Assembly: GCA_937930305.1 (NCBI GenBank)
Contig: CALGLE010000018.1
Span: 79,229 to 143,228, forward strand
Length of the DNA: 64,000 nucleotides
Direction of reading: 5' to 3'
Source of the DNA: an uncultured Granulosicoccaceae bacterium
GTDB taxonomy: Bacteria > Pseudomonadota > Gammaproteobacteria > Granulosicoccales > Granulosicoccaceae
The notes under the pieces were generated by a model that had not been told where the DNA came from, did not search any database, and worked only from the letters and a program-made list of their open reading frames with translations. Both the position numbers and the translations under genes were made by a program. Position 1 is the stretch's first letter. Each line of letters opens with the position of its first letter. Below are positions 8,945 through 17,172 of this stretch, in pieces.

Positions 8945-9895
8945 GTGTTTTTATGCTGTGGCGATTCATTGTTTGATTTGTTTGTTGACTCAGACTCCCA
9001 GGACAACGATATTGCGTTGTCCGGTGGCGTCGGTGGTTCCCCACTTAATGTTGCGATTGGCTTGTCACGCTTAGGGCACCACAGCCGCTATTTAACACGG
9101 CTCAGCACCGATCCGTTCGGACAGCGCATGCAGCGGCACTTGGATAACAATCAAATCGATACATCGTTGTGCGTGCAAACCGGCCAAAACACCACCTTGG
9201 CCATTGTGGAAAAGCAAAATGATGGCTCAGCAAAATACGTTTTCTACACCGATAACACCGCTGATGCCTCGATAAATCCGGCCGACATACCCGATACACT
9301 TCCAGCAGACATTCAGGTCTTGCACGTAGCCTCTTATTCAACCGTGCTGCCTGAAACGGGCGCTACGTTACAAGCTTTAGTGGAACGTGAAAGCCAACAT
9401 CGCGCCATCAGTTTTGACCCAAACTTACGCTTAATGGTAGAACCTGACCTCACCCTTTGGCGCCAAGCTTTTAAAAACATCGGCCAGCATGCCTTCTTTA
9501 TAAAAGCCAGTGATGAAGATGTGGATGCCCTAGTAGGCGAAGGCCAATATGAAAAGTTTTTGCAACAATGCCTGCAACTCGGTGCCCAAGTGGCGGTGGT
9601 CACTCGGGGCCCTAACGGGGCCATGGCGGCAGACGCCAACGGTCAAACCGTCACGCTGCCCGGCTTGGAAATCGAGGTGGAAGACACGGTAGGTGCCGGC
9701 GATACCTTTCAAGCGGCGGCGTTGCATTGGTTAGTTTCAAATCATCATATAGGTGCGTTAGACCATGGCCGCACTCAGTTGACCGGGGAGCTGGATTTAG
9801 CGGCGTGCGTAAGCTTTGCAATAAAAGCTGCCGCGGTAACCTGTACTCGTCGCGGAGCGGATTTACCACGACTAAACGATATAGAATCGAGTTAA
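8945..9895 (+). CDS. PfkB-family carbohydrate kinase (fructokinase-like)
   Basis: Ribokinase-fold sugar kinase of 316 residues. The N-terminal GGVGGSPLNVAIGLSRLG binds the sugar, and DTVGAGDTFQAA near residue 245 holds the catalytic aspartate and anion hole. GTG start at 8945 with AAGGAA six bases upstream. It is the third gene of the amidinotransferase operon, 17 bases after the exporter stop. A fructose or 2-keto-3-deoxygluconate substrate would fit the family; the sequence does not decide. Confidence 0.85.
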   Translation: MFLCCGDSLFDLFVDSDSQDNDIALSGGVGGSPLNVAIGLSRLGHHSRYLTRLSTDPFGQRMQRHLDNNQIDTSLCVQTGQNTTLAIVEKQNDGSAKYVFYTDNTADASINPADIPDTLPADIQVLHVASYSTVLPETGATLQALVERESQHRAISFDPNLRLMVEPDLTLWRQAFKNIGQHAFFIKASDEDVDALVGEGQYEKFLQQCLQLGAQVAVVTRGPNGAMAADANGQTVTLPGLEIEVEDTVGAGDTFQAAALHWLVSNHHIGALDHGRTQLTGELDLAACVSFAIKAAAVTCTRRGADLPRLNDIESS

Positions 9896-10149
9896 TGAGC
9901 CAATCGGGCCGTCTCATTACACAAGTTTACAATTTGCGGTTTTAACAAGCTATTCGTAAGATTTTTCCGCAAAAAGGCCTAAAACAGGGTGTTATTGGTC
10001 ATATCAGCACAATATTTGAACAAAAATTTACCAAATTAAAACTGGCCTGAGCTGTATACGCACCAGAGGCTTTCAGATGGTTCACGAGTTGCATTTCACA
10101 CTGCTGTTAAACTCTCGTCTTCAGTATCCTTTCATATCAGGAGTATCCC
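9896..10149. other. Non-coding interval before the repeat-protein gene
   Basis: About 250 AT-rich bases. It holds a TTTGCGG/CCGCAAA inverted repeat (9933-9939 and 9967-9973) with no T tract, and AGGAG just before the next ATG. I found no convincing gene or promoter boxes. Confidence 0.4.
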
Positions 10150-10698
10150 ATGTTCTTCATCCTGGCTATTATTCTATTCGCTGCACTAATTGTTTGGCTT
10201 GTCTTAAACGGCATCAACGAGATGCGTTGGGTTCAAGCCCACCTTCACGATGAAGAAGTTGCCAATGACCCTGGCATCATTCCGAAAATGTCCGAGCTCT
10301 CTGGCACAGGACAAAAAATTAAAGAAAAAACTCAAGCCGCTTTTCAGGAAGATGGCGCCTTGGGTAAAGCGAAACAACACGCTCAAAATGCCATGAAGGA
10401 CGACGGCGCATTAGGTAAGGCGAAACAGAAAGCGCAAGACTCGATGAAGGATGATGGACTGTTAGGCAAGGCCAAGCAAAAAGCGCAAGACTCGATGAAG
10501 GACGACGGACTGTTAGGCAAAGCCAAGCAAAAAGCACAGGACGCGATGAAAGACGATGGTGCTTTAGGTAAAGCGAAGCAAAAACTTCGCGAAGGTGACT
10601 ACGTCAACAAAGCCAAAGACCTAACCAAAGGTGCGGGTGAGAAAATTAAAGGCGCTGGAGCTGCGGCCCGATCACGTGCCGAAGACATGCGTAACTAA
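10150..10698 (+). CDS. Membrane-anchored protein with 17-residue tandem repeats
   Basis: Protein of 182 residues. One N-terminal membrane helix (FFILAIILFAALIVWLVLNG), a spacer, then about four and a half copies of a 17-residue lysine- and alanine-rich repeat of the form DGxLGKAKQKAQDxMKD, then AKDLTKGAGEKIKGAG. The pattern resembles CsbD-like and LEA-type stress proteins with charged amphipathic helices. I do not recognise a named family. It has its own Shine-Dalgarno (AGGAG) and terminator, so it is probably transcribed alone. The repeats are likely cytoplasmic or periplasmic, depending on anchor orientation. Confidence 0.8.
   Translation: MFFILAIILFAALIVWLVLNGINEMRWVQAHLHDEEVANDPGIIPKMSELSGTGQKIKEKTQAAFQEDGALGKAKQHAQNAMKDDGALGKAKQKAQDSMKDDGLLGKAKQKAQDSMKDDGLLGKAKQKAQDAMKDDGALGKAKQKLREGDYVNKAKDLTKGAGEKIKGAGAAARSRAEDMRN
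10351..10587 (+). repeat. 51-base tandem repeat array inside a coding region
   Basis: Units at 10351-10401, 10402-10452, 10453-10503 and 10504-10554 plus a partial fifth. Each encodes 17 residues. Units 3 and 4 are nearly identical at the DNA level, which points to recent duplication or gene conversion. Confidence 0.9.
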
Positions 10699-10719
10699 GC
10701 CGAAGACGTGCGTAATTAA
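10678..10719 (+). repeat. 21-base tandem duplication spanning the stop codon
   Basis: Bases 10678-10698 encode Ala-Glu-Asp-Met-Arg-Asn-stop, and 10699-10719 repeat the same 21 bases with two substitutions (Ala-Glu-Asp-Val-Arg-Asn-stop). The second copy lies after the stop and is untranslated. Confidence 0.9.
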
Positions 10720-10763
10720 TAGGGATTAGTTTCCTTACTAAGAAGCCGTATTCACGCAGTATC

Positions 10764-10804
10764 GGGGCTGAACGCAATGTGTTGCGCTCAGCCCCTTCTT
10801 TTTA
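10764..10804 (+). terminator. Rho-independent terminator of the repeat-protein gene
   Basis: GGGGCTGAACGCAA pairs with TTGCGCTCAGCCCC (one mismatch in 14) around a TGTG loop, followed by TTCTTTTT. On the minus strand no T tract follows, so it serves the plus-strand gene. Confidence 0.9.
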
Positions 10805-10816
10805 CCCGAGAATTTA

Positions 10817-11794
10817 TTAGCCCCACAACGCTCTGGGCGCTGGGCGCATGACGCTGCCATCGTATTGAATCGGCGACTCTCGATCCTCCCCAAGCAACAG
10901 CGGCCCATCCAGGTCCGTCACCTTGGCGCCTTCAGCGACGAGCATCGCCGGAGCCATCGCCAGTGAGCTGGTGACCATGCAACCCACCATAATGTCAAAT
11001 CCGCGTTCAATCGCGGCACGCTTGACATGCAGTGCTTCGGTTAAGCCGCCGGTTTTATCCAGTTTAATGTTGATCATGTCGTACTTGCCGACTAACGCGT
11101 CCAGTGAATCGAGCCCATGACAGCTTTCATCAGCACAAACCGCTAACGGGCGTTCACGACCCAGTAGCTCAGCATCATCTGATTGCGGCAGGGGTTGTTC
11201 AACCATGGACACGCCAAGTTCCAACATGACCGGCGCTAATGAATCGTAGTCTGCAGCTGACCAACCTTCATTGGCATCCACAATGAGAGTGGCGTTCGGT
11301 GCCCCTTCTCGAACCGCAGTCAGGCGTTCTAAATCTCCAGTGCCACCCAGTTTTATTTTTAGTAACGGCCGTGCCGCATGTTGGGCAGCCGCTTCACGCA
11401 TAGCGTCGGGTGTATCCAATGACAAAGAATAGGCTGTGGTGATCGAGCCCGGTGCGGTTAAGCCGGCTAACTGCCAAACGGGCTGACCTGTGCGTTTGGA
11501 TTCTAAATCCCATAAGGCACAATCTAGTGCATTACGAGCGGCACCCGCTGGCATAGTTTGACGCAGAGTCTCTCGATCCATACCAGCCAGTATGTCTTGC
11601 TGGATGGCTTGAATTTGAGCCGTCACGCTATCCAAAGACTCGCCATAGCGAGCATAGGGATAACACTCCCCACGACCCACCTGTGAATCATCGCCAATAT
11701 GAACCGTCAGCACTTCGGCCACATCTCGAGAGCCTCGAGATATGGTGAACGTTTGCTTGAGTTTAAACGCATCTCGAGTGATGGTTAGCTGCAA
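10817..11794 (-). CDS. dgcA: N-acetyl-D-glutamate racemase (enolase superfamily, dipeptide-epimerase-like)
   Basis: Muconate-lactonizing subgroup of the enolase superfamily, 325 residues. LLKIKLGG carries the first catalytic lysine, VDANEGW, VEQPL and CADESCH the three metal ligands, and INIKLDKTGGL the second lysine. By fold it resembles L-Ala-D/L-Glu epimerase. Its partner 12 bases upstream is a DUF1611 protein, and this pairing is that described for DgcN-DgcA, which acetylates D-glutamate and racemises N-acetyl-D-glutamate. The start is TTG at 11792-11794 with only a GGGG Shine-Dalgarno, so coupling to dgcN is likely. Confidence 0.8.
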   Translation of the reverse strand: MQLTITRDAFKLKQTFTISRGSRDVAEVLTVHIGDDSQVGRGECYPYARYGESLDSVTAQIQAIQQDILAGMDRETLRQTMPAGAARNALDCALWDLESKRTGQPVWQLAGLTAPGSITTAYSLSLDTPDAMREAAAQHAARPLLKIKLGGTGDLERLTAVREGAPNATLIVDANEGWSAADYDSLAPVMLELGVSMVEQPLPQSDDAELLGRERPLAVCADESCHGLDSLDALVGKYDMINIKLDKTGGLTEALHVKRAAIERGFDIMVGCMVTSSLAMAPAMLVAEGAKVTDLDGPLLLGEDRESPIQYDGSVMRPAPRALWG

Positions 11795-11806
11795 AAGATT
11801 CGGCCC

Positions 11807-12805
11807 CTACTTCAGTTCAGCAATGAGCCTTTCGGCACCGTGACGGAAAGGATCGACCGTGGGTAAGCCCAACTCCGTTTCGATGCTTTTGCATAAAGCC
11901 GTTGCCGCAGCATCGTCCAATGCGGCAGTATTAACCGACACACCCACCACTTTGCATTCTGGGTTAACGACTTTGGCCAACGTTAACGCAAGCTCACGCA
12001 GTTCAGTCAGTGAGGGCAAGCTGTATTCGGGTAATCCTCGCATGTGTGTGCGGGTAGGTTCATGGCATAAAATCAAAGCGTCTGGGGCCCCGCCATGAAT
12101 CAATGCCATCGTTACACCACTGTAGGAGGCATGGAACAAACTGCCCTGGCCTTCAATCATGTCCCAATGGTTTTCATCATTGTCTGGGGTTAAATATTCA
12201 ACCGCTCCTGCCATGAAATCTGCCACAACCGCATCCAATGGCACACCGTCGCCTGTGATCAAGATACCGGTTTGACCGGTGGCTCTAAAACTGGACGCTC
12301 GCCCCGCATCGCGCATGGCTTTATCCATAGCGAGCGCGGTATACATTTTTCCAACAGAACAATCGGTGCCAACAGCTAAACAACGTTTACCCGCGCGAGG
12401 TTTGCCGTTTGCGATGGGGTATTCCACCTGCGGAATCCGCACATCTATCAGCTGTCGGTTTCGAGAATTGGCCACTTCAACTAACTTCGATTCATCGGTC
12501 AGCAAGTTATGCAAACCTGAGGCGATATCAAGACCCGACTCTAAGGCTTCCACGAAAACACTGAGCCATGATTCGCTGATGACGCCACCCCGATTGGCCA
12601 CACCCACAACCAAGGTTTTTGCCCCGGCATCAATGGCTTCTTGCACCGTCATATCGGGAATGCCCAAATCGGCTTGACAGCCGGGCTGACGCAACTGCCC
12701 CACACAAGCGTCAGGACGCCAGTCTTTAATGCCTTGGGCCACTTTGGCCGCCAGCGGATCCACCGCGTCCCCTAAAAACAGGAGATAAGGAGATTGAATG
12801 ATCAT
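11807..12805 (-). CDS. dgcN: D-glutamate N-acetyltransferase, DUF1611 family
   Basis: Protein of 332 residues with a Rossmann-like N-terminus and a P-loop-like C-terminal domain: VGTDCSVGKM near residue 147, then ATGQTGILI and GVPLDAVVADFMAGAVE. DUF1611 proteins next to an enolase-family epimerase have been assigned as DgcN, which acetylates D-glutamate so that DgcA can convert it toward L-glutamate. The ATG is preceded by GAGG about eight bases upstream. It follows the cytochrome gene by 61 bases on the same strand and may share its transcript or have its own promoter there. Confidence 0.8.
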   Translation of the reverse strand: MIIQSPYLLFLGDAVDPLAAKVAQGIKDWRPDACVGQLRQPGCQADLGIPDMTVQEAIDAGAKTLVVGVANRGGVISESWLSVFVEALESGLDIASGLHNLLTDESKLVEVANSRNRQLIDVRIPQVEYPIANGKPRAGKRCLAVGTDCSVGKMYTALAMDKAMRDAGRASSFRATGQTGILITGDGVPLDAVVADFMAGAVEYLTPDNDENHWDMIEGQGSLFHASYSGVTMALIHGGAPDALILCHEPTRTHMRGLPEYSLPSLTELRELALTLAKVVNPECKVVGVSVNTAALDDAAATALCKSIETELGLPTVDPFRHGAERLIAELK

Positions 12806-12866
12806 ATGCCAAACCTCATAAAAACGCGGGCGAGTGTACCACCGACTCCCCTGCAGAATCTGTCTA

Positions 12867-14291
12867 TTAAAGCGTTTTCAAATACTCAAGTAGCGCGCGG
12901 CGCTGCGCTTTGCTGAGTTGATCACCAAATGCATGCCCGCCGTTGCCATATCCAGCCTGCGTGGTGTCGTACACCCAGGTGTCATTGGGATCTTGCTCAG
13001 CCTGTCCCACGGTTTCAAATTTCCAACCTAGTTGGCCCGTATCATAACTCTCTGGATCACTCGCATCTGCTGCCAGGTGCCGCCAACGAGTAGGCCGTTG
13101 ATCGCTTTGCAGCAACAATCCGATACTGGGTACTGACCCATTATGCAAATACGGTGCGGTGGCCCAAATACCATCCAGTGGCGGCGCTACATAGCCTTTG
13201 GCCGGCGCCGCATGCGACAACTCACCAAACCAGGAATCGTTAAACCACTGTGCGTAGGCTTGGCCAAACGCACCCGTCGCCACCTCCATTAATCGGGCGT
13301 CCGTATTTATGGTTTCAATGGGAATGACCACATTGGGGTAGTCGGGCGTGTCCCCGTAGGTGCCATGGCAGGCAGAGCAGTGCGTTTCAAACACGTCCTG
13401 GCCCGAGTTTGCCAAGTCTTTCTCGATTTGAAACGGATACTGCGGCGGCTCAATGCTGGCTAAATAGGCTCGAATATCGGGTGCATACTGATCGATCTCA
13501 TTTAGCTCGCTTACGCTATCTGCACACAGCATCGAGGCTGCCAACATAATGCGCGCATGGTCACCGCGGCCTTCACCTAAATTGAACATGGCGTGCTTTT
13601 TCGACATTCGCCACCAAGGCGGTACGCTAACCGGAGGCGGATCGGTTGGCGGTAAAGGATTTTGCGGCTTATCAAGCCAGGTATGGGTGTCCACATCGCG
13701 ATGAGCAATTAAAGCGGCGGTTAAATTATTTGCAGAATTTACCCCAACCGTCTTTAACTGGATGTAAGGTGCGATGGCAGCCACACGATCAGCAAAGCGT
13801 TCCCATTCAGCCGTTTCATCAGCGCCTTGCACCAAAGCACCAGCGCGTTCCACAGCAACCGACGGGTTTTGTGTGAAGTCAGCAAATTCGTTACCCAAGC
13901 CGATAACCAATTCTCCAAACAACACAGTGCCATGACACGTTAAGCAGTTTGAACTGACCACGGGAATCCCGGTTTTGCCGATCACACGATTCGTAAAATA
14001 CGGCAGCCCGTCCATGGAAGCATCGCGTTCCACAGCGATCGCTGCATTTTGATCATTACCGAACGATTGTTGCAGTTCTCGAAAAACACGCTCGGGTGTC
14101 CCGCAATTTACATAGGGCGCATGCAGCAGTGCGTGTCGCCCTTTTTCTACATCCCCCGAGCGTTGCGTAAACGCAGGTATTGGCCCTGTTTGCGATAACC
14201 AATCCGTGTTTTTATCGATTGTGTTCTGCTCTGCATTGTTGCCGCATGCCGTTAACACCACACAGAACGTGAACCACCCCAAACGACGCAT
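12867..14291 (-). CDS. Di-heme c-type cytochrome lipoprotein (di-heme oxidoreductase-like)
   Basis: Exported lipoprotein of 474 residues: lipobox LTAC with the lipidated cysteine at about residue 16. Two CXXCH haem sites, CLTCH in the N-terminal half and CSACH in the C-terminal half. APYLHNGSVPSI near the C-terminus is a landmark of di-heme cytochrome c peroxidase/oxidoreductase relatives. It probably acts in periplasmic electron transfer; substrate unknown. It is 12 bases downstream of a lipoprotein gene and forms a three-gene cluster with a phospholipase-D-like gene. Confidence 0.85.
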   Translation of the reverse strand: MRRLGWFTFCVVLTACGNNAEQNTIDKNTDWLSQTGPIPAFTQRSGDVEKGRHALLHAPYVNCGTPERVFRELQQSFGNDQNAAIAVERDASMDGLPYFTNRVIGKTGIPVVSSNCLTCHGTVLFGELVIGLGNEFADFTQNPSVAVERAGALVQGADETAEWERFADRVAAIAPYIQLKTVGVNSANNLTAALIAHRDVDTHTWLDKPQNPLPPTDPPPVSVPPWWRMSKKHAMFNLGEGRGDHARIMLAASMLCADSVSELNEIDQYAPDIRAYLASIEPPQYPFQIEKDLANSGQDVFETHCSACHGTYGDTPDYPNVVIPIETINTDARLMEVATGAFGQAYAQWFNDSWFGELSHAAPAKGYVAPPLDGIWATAPYLHNGSVPSIGLLLQSDQRPTRWRHLAADASDPESYDTGQLGWKFETVGQAEQDPNDTWVYDTTQAGYGNGGHAFGDQLSKAQRRALLEYLKTL

Positions 14292-14303
14292 ATATTAAAA
14301 CTC

Positions 14304-15383
14304 CTATCGACGTGGAAATAAACGAATGAGCCCGGGATAAACCGATTCATCATTGCCCAGTGACTTAACCAGCACACCGTGCTGAACACCTAAGGGTGAA
14401 TCATTCGCATTCGTTGTCCATTGCTTAGGCAACTGAACTAGCAAAGTACGCGATAACGTCGGTAAGGAAATTTTTATCGATGCGGGAAAGGGAGACAGCT
14501 TTTGGGCTTCCTCCTCCCAAAGCGCATCGCGAAGTGAGGTTTCACGACCTTCATCAACCTGTGCCGCGGAAACCGTTACCGGCCCTGTGCCACTGCGCCG
14601 GCGGCTGCGAGTGATGCGTAACTGCTGATTGTCAGGCATCACAACACGTAACTCTTCGATGATAACGGGGCCAGTCAATTTAGGCAGTTGACCATAAGTA
14701 TGTGTCACCCAACCGACCCCATTTTCAAACTGAGTGAACGCATTGGCGATGACCGTACTGCCAATTTGTGTTCGCTGCGGACACTGATCAAAATTCCAGG
14801 TGAAATGTTCAGATGGCTGTTTCAGCGTGATTTTGGAAGAGCAGCCCTGGCTATGAAATTGCGCACTTACCCCTCTGACGAACACGGATTCTTCTGTGAC
14901 ATCCGAAAGCGATAAGGCTCTGCGTTCAGCAGCTTGCAGCGTTTCTCTTTCTTCCGTTTGAAAATCATAACGTTGAAACTGATGCATCATGACATCACGA
15001 AAAGCCCAATTCGATTCCACATTCGCTTCTGCCGCCAATGCCACTCGAACAAATTGTTGCTCAATCCAGCGCCACTCGTCGGTGTCGTTAGATTGAGTTA
15101 ATGCAGACAACGTCCACTGTTCAAAGCGTTGTTCGGGTTCAGGCTTAAACGCCTGAGGCGCTGCGGGAAGCGTTGGCGTAGGGAAACTTGCCGCAATTTC
15201 CTTTGCTTGTGGAGCGTTCAATAGCTCCATCAGAGACGCACCATTTCCACCGAACAACAACGATGCGTTTGCTGAATTGAGTGACGGCTTATTGAGTTGA
15301 TGCCCAGAATCTGTAGAGACATCACAAGCGGTGATGCAAAATGAACCCGCGAACAGAGTCAGTAGAAATTTAAAAGGTTGCAA
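14304..15383 (-). CDS. Lipoprotein of unknown function
   Basis: Signal peptide FKFLLTLFAGSFCITAC with a lipid-acceptor cysteine, then an alpha-helical segment and a beta-rich C-terminal half. I chose TTG at 15381-15383 because GGAAAG lies eight bases upstream and the resulting signal peptide has normal length; ATG 15434 and an ATG at 15536 are in-frame alternatives that overlap the upstream gene further. VGWVTHTYGQL followed by LRITRSRRRSG faintly recalls the lipocalin-like AttH/CrtC fold, low certainty. It overlaps the 3' end of the phospholipase-D-like gene by 14 bases. Confidence 0.7.
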   Translation of the reverse strand: MQPFKFLLTLFAGSFCITACDVSTDSGHQLNKPSLNSANASLLFGGNGASLMELLNAPQAKEIAASFPTPTLPAAPQAFKPEPEQRFEQWTLSALTQSNDTDEWRWIEQQFVRVALAAEANVESNWAFRDVMMHQFQRYDFQTEERETLQAAERRALSLSDVTEESVFVRGVSAQFHSQGCSSKITLKQPSEHFTWNFDQCPQRTQIGSTVIANAFTQFENGVGWVTHTYGQLPKLTGPVIIEELRVVMPDNQQLRITRSRRRSGTGPVTVSAAQVDEGRETSLRDALWEEEAQKLSPFPASIKISLPTLSRTLLVQLPKQWTTNANDSPLGVQHGVLVKSLGNDESVYPGLIRLFPRR

Positions 15384-16962
15384 GACCAGAACTTTCCAAA
15401 AAGCGGTATTGCAAACGCTTAAAAAAGGATTCATCGGCAAAGGTTGAATAATCCACACTGTACTGTCGATCACCTTCATTTGACCACTGATCATTAAAGT
15501 GGTTAACAAATCGTGCAATCGACTGAGTGTTGCCACGAACCTGAATGTCTACGTTCGTTTCAAGGTTAAGGTTATCCAAATTGCGCCGTGTGTAATTGCC
15601 CGAGCCTAAAATTAAACGCTGCATTTCCCCACGCTTGGTGTGTATCACTTTGGCATGACATTGCTCGCCCAATGTATTGCACCAACGCACCTGGACTCCC
15701 GCTTGCACTAATTCATGTGCCACAGGACGATTAGGCACCCCGTTTTTAGAACGCCCAAACGCGTCTTTGTTCGCATCCAACAGTACACGAACTGATACGC
15801 CGCGATCGGCAGCTTGGGTTAATGCGTTCACAATGGAGCGATGCGATAAGTAGAACATCAAAACATTCACATCGTCACCCTCGTTGGTCGCATCAATGGC
15901 GGCCAACACAGCATCCAAAATTGCCGTCTCAGTAAGAATGCGAATGAAGGCGGTGTTCATTGCATTGTTAGCGAACTGCTCCGCTTGCCTTTGAGTGGGC
16001 TCCGCGGGGGTGCGTTCACTAAGATCCCCCACCGCCGAATTTGCATCCATCGCCATCACGTTTTGAATCTCTGCAATGGCAGCCGAGGCCGCATCCGCGA
16101 TTCCTTTATTTTTAGTACCGGCAGCCAATGCCAGTAACCGGAATTCGGTGAGCAGTAAATCAGTCACGGCCCTACCTGAGAACTGCAGGCCAACGTTTCT
16201 ATGGGCGCTACTGCCGTCGTGTGGATTAGCCGAACTCACAATGGCTTGCCAACCGGCTAGGGCTGGGTTGTCCGAATTTTGAGAGCTCGTTGTCGGTGCA
16301 GCTGAGTCGTTGAATGTGATCAATAGTTTTCTGTGATTCGCTTTAAAATTCAGCAGCGCCAACCAACTACGGACCGAAACCTTGTCATGACCAAACGGCG
16401 GTGGCACCGAAGGCTGGTTAATTTCATTACCAAAAGGACGAATCAGCCCTCGCCAAATGGCTGAATACACCGGGTTGCTGTCTTGCAATTCCACTAAGGG
16501 TGTTGTGATGAAATGAATGCCTGCGGCCTTGATTTGCCGGATGTGGGCTGGCTCGACCCCACCGTACAGCGTGTTGACTGGGTCGGTGATAACAACGATG
16601 GGCATGGAGGGTTCGCGCGATTTTGCCGCCACCAATGCATGCGTTAATTCAGACGTGAGCGCTCGATGGGTTTCAGGCGTGGGGCCCTGCCAATCATTAA
16701 ACAAAAAAATATCCAACACTATCAACCGGTTAGCGTTGTCAATTTGAGTCAATACCGCATCGAATAGCGATTGCTCAAGCACTCGAGCTCCGGGCTGAGA
16801 TTGCCAACTACTGTCAATTAACAGTTTGGCATCGGACAAAGGGTGCCATGAAGTGCGATTCTCCACCGCATCTGGCGGCGGTATAACGGCACGTACCGCG
16901 TAAACTGAAGCCACAAACAGCAAACAAATGACAAGTACCCGTTTACCACGCTTCATAGACAA
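15370..16962 (-). CDS. Phospholipase-D-superfamily protein, membrane-anchored or secreted
   Basis: Protein of 530 residues with an N-terminal hydrophobic signal/anchor (VLVICLLFVASVYAVRAV). Two HKD-like sites: NHRKLLITFND in the first half and QCHAKVIH with ILGSGN in the second, the bilobed arrangement of PLD enzymes. The first site departs from the strict HxKxxxxD pattern. It may be a phospholipase, cardiolipin-synthase-like enzyme or nuclease; the export signal favours an envelope role. It heads the minus-strand cluster with the lipoprotein and cytochrome, and diverges from the exopolysaccharide operon. Confidence 0.8.
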   Translation of the reverse strand: MSMKRGKRVLVICLLFVASVYAVRAVIPPPDAVENRTSWHPLSDAKLLIDSSWQSQPGARVLEQSLFDAVLTQIDNANRLIVLDIFLFNDWQGPTPETHRALTSELTHALVAAKSREPSMPIVVITDPVNTLYGGVEPAHIRQIKAAGIHFITTPLVELQDSNPVYSAIWRGLIRPFGNEINQPSVPPPFGHDKVSVRSWLALLNFKANHRKLLITFNDSAAPTTSSQNSDNPALAGWQAIVSSANPHDGSSAHRNVGLQFSGRAVTDLLLTEFRLLALAAGTKNKGIADAASAAIAEIQNVMAMDANSAVGDLSERTPAEPTQRQAEQFANNAMNTAFIRILTETAILDAVLAAIDATNEGDDVNVLMFYLSHRSIVNALTQAADRGVSVRVLLDANKDAFGRSKNGVPNRPVAHELVQAGVQVRWCNTLGEQCHAKVIHTKRGEMQRLILGSGNYTRRNLDNLNLETNVDIQVRGNTQSIARFVNHFNDQWSNEGDRQYSVDYSTFADESFFKRLQYRFLESSGLATF

Positions 16963-17015
16963 AATTCATAGGTGAAAACCGGTATGAGCGGGATGGCTCA
17001 AGCCGCACAAGTTTA

Positions 17016-17058
17016 CCTTTATTAAAACAACGTCACAAATAAAGGAGGTTACGTTGTT
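17016..17058 (+). promoter_or_regulatory. Interlocked inverted repeats around an ideal Shine-Dalgarno in the exopolysaccharide leader
   Basis: CCTTTATT (17016-17023) is complementary to AATAAAGG (17038-17045), and AACAACGT (17026-17033) to ACGTTGTT (17051-17058). The two perfect 8-base stems interleave, so as RNA they could form a pseudoknot or two exclusive hairpins. AAAGGAGG (17041-17048) lies partly in the first stem and in the loop of the second. A 6-base hairpin (GTTTCG/CGAAAC, 17098-17116) follows. The arrangement looks like a translational or attenuation control element; no known class was recognised. Confidence 0.5.
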
Positions 17059-17074
17059 AGAATTCCGCCGATAA
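17054..17074 (+). CDS. Possible leader peptide before the tyrosine kinase gene
   Basis: TTG followed by five sense codons and TAA would encode Met-Leu-Glu-Phe-Arg-Arg. It is supported only by the very strong Shine-Dalgarno AAAGGAGG five bases upstream, which serves no other gene. May be just a structural part of the leader RNA. Confidence 0.3.
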   Translation: MLEFRR

Positions 17075-17172
17075 GAATAAGAACAAAGTACTCCGGCGTT
17101 TCGTTGGTAGCGAAACTATGCTCAATGTGGTGCTGCCGACGCCTAACAGGACGGAAAGAAGATCATACATTC

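Noticed and set aside
9779..9945. Short frames after the PfkB kinase gene, including one beginning in its stop codon region
   Set aside because: The TTAATGAGC overlap gives only 16 codons, with no homology or ribosome-binding support beyond coding sequence chance.
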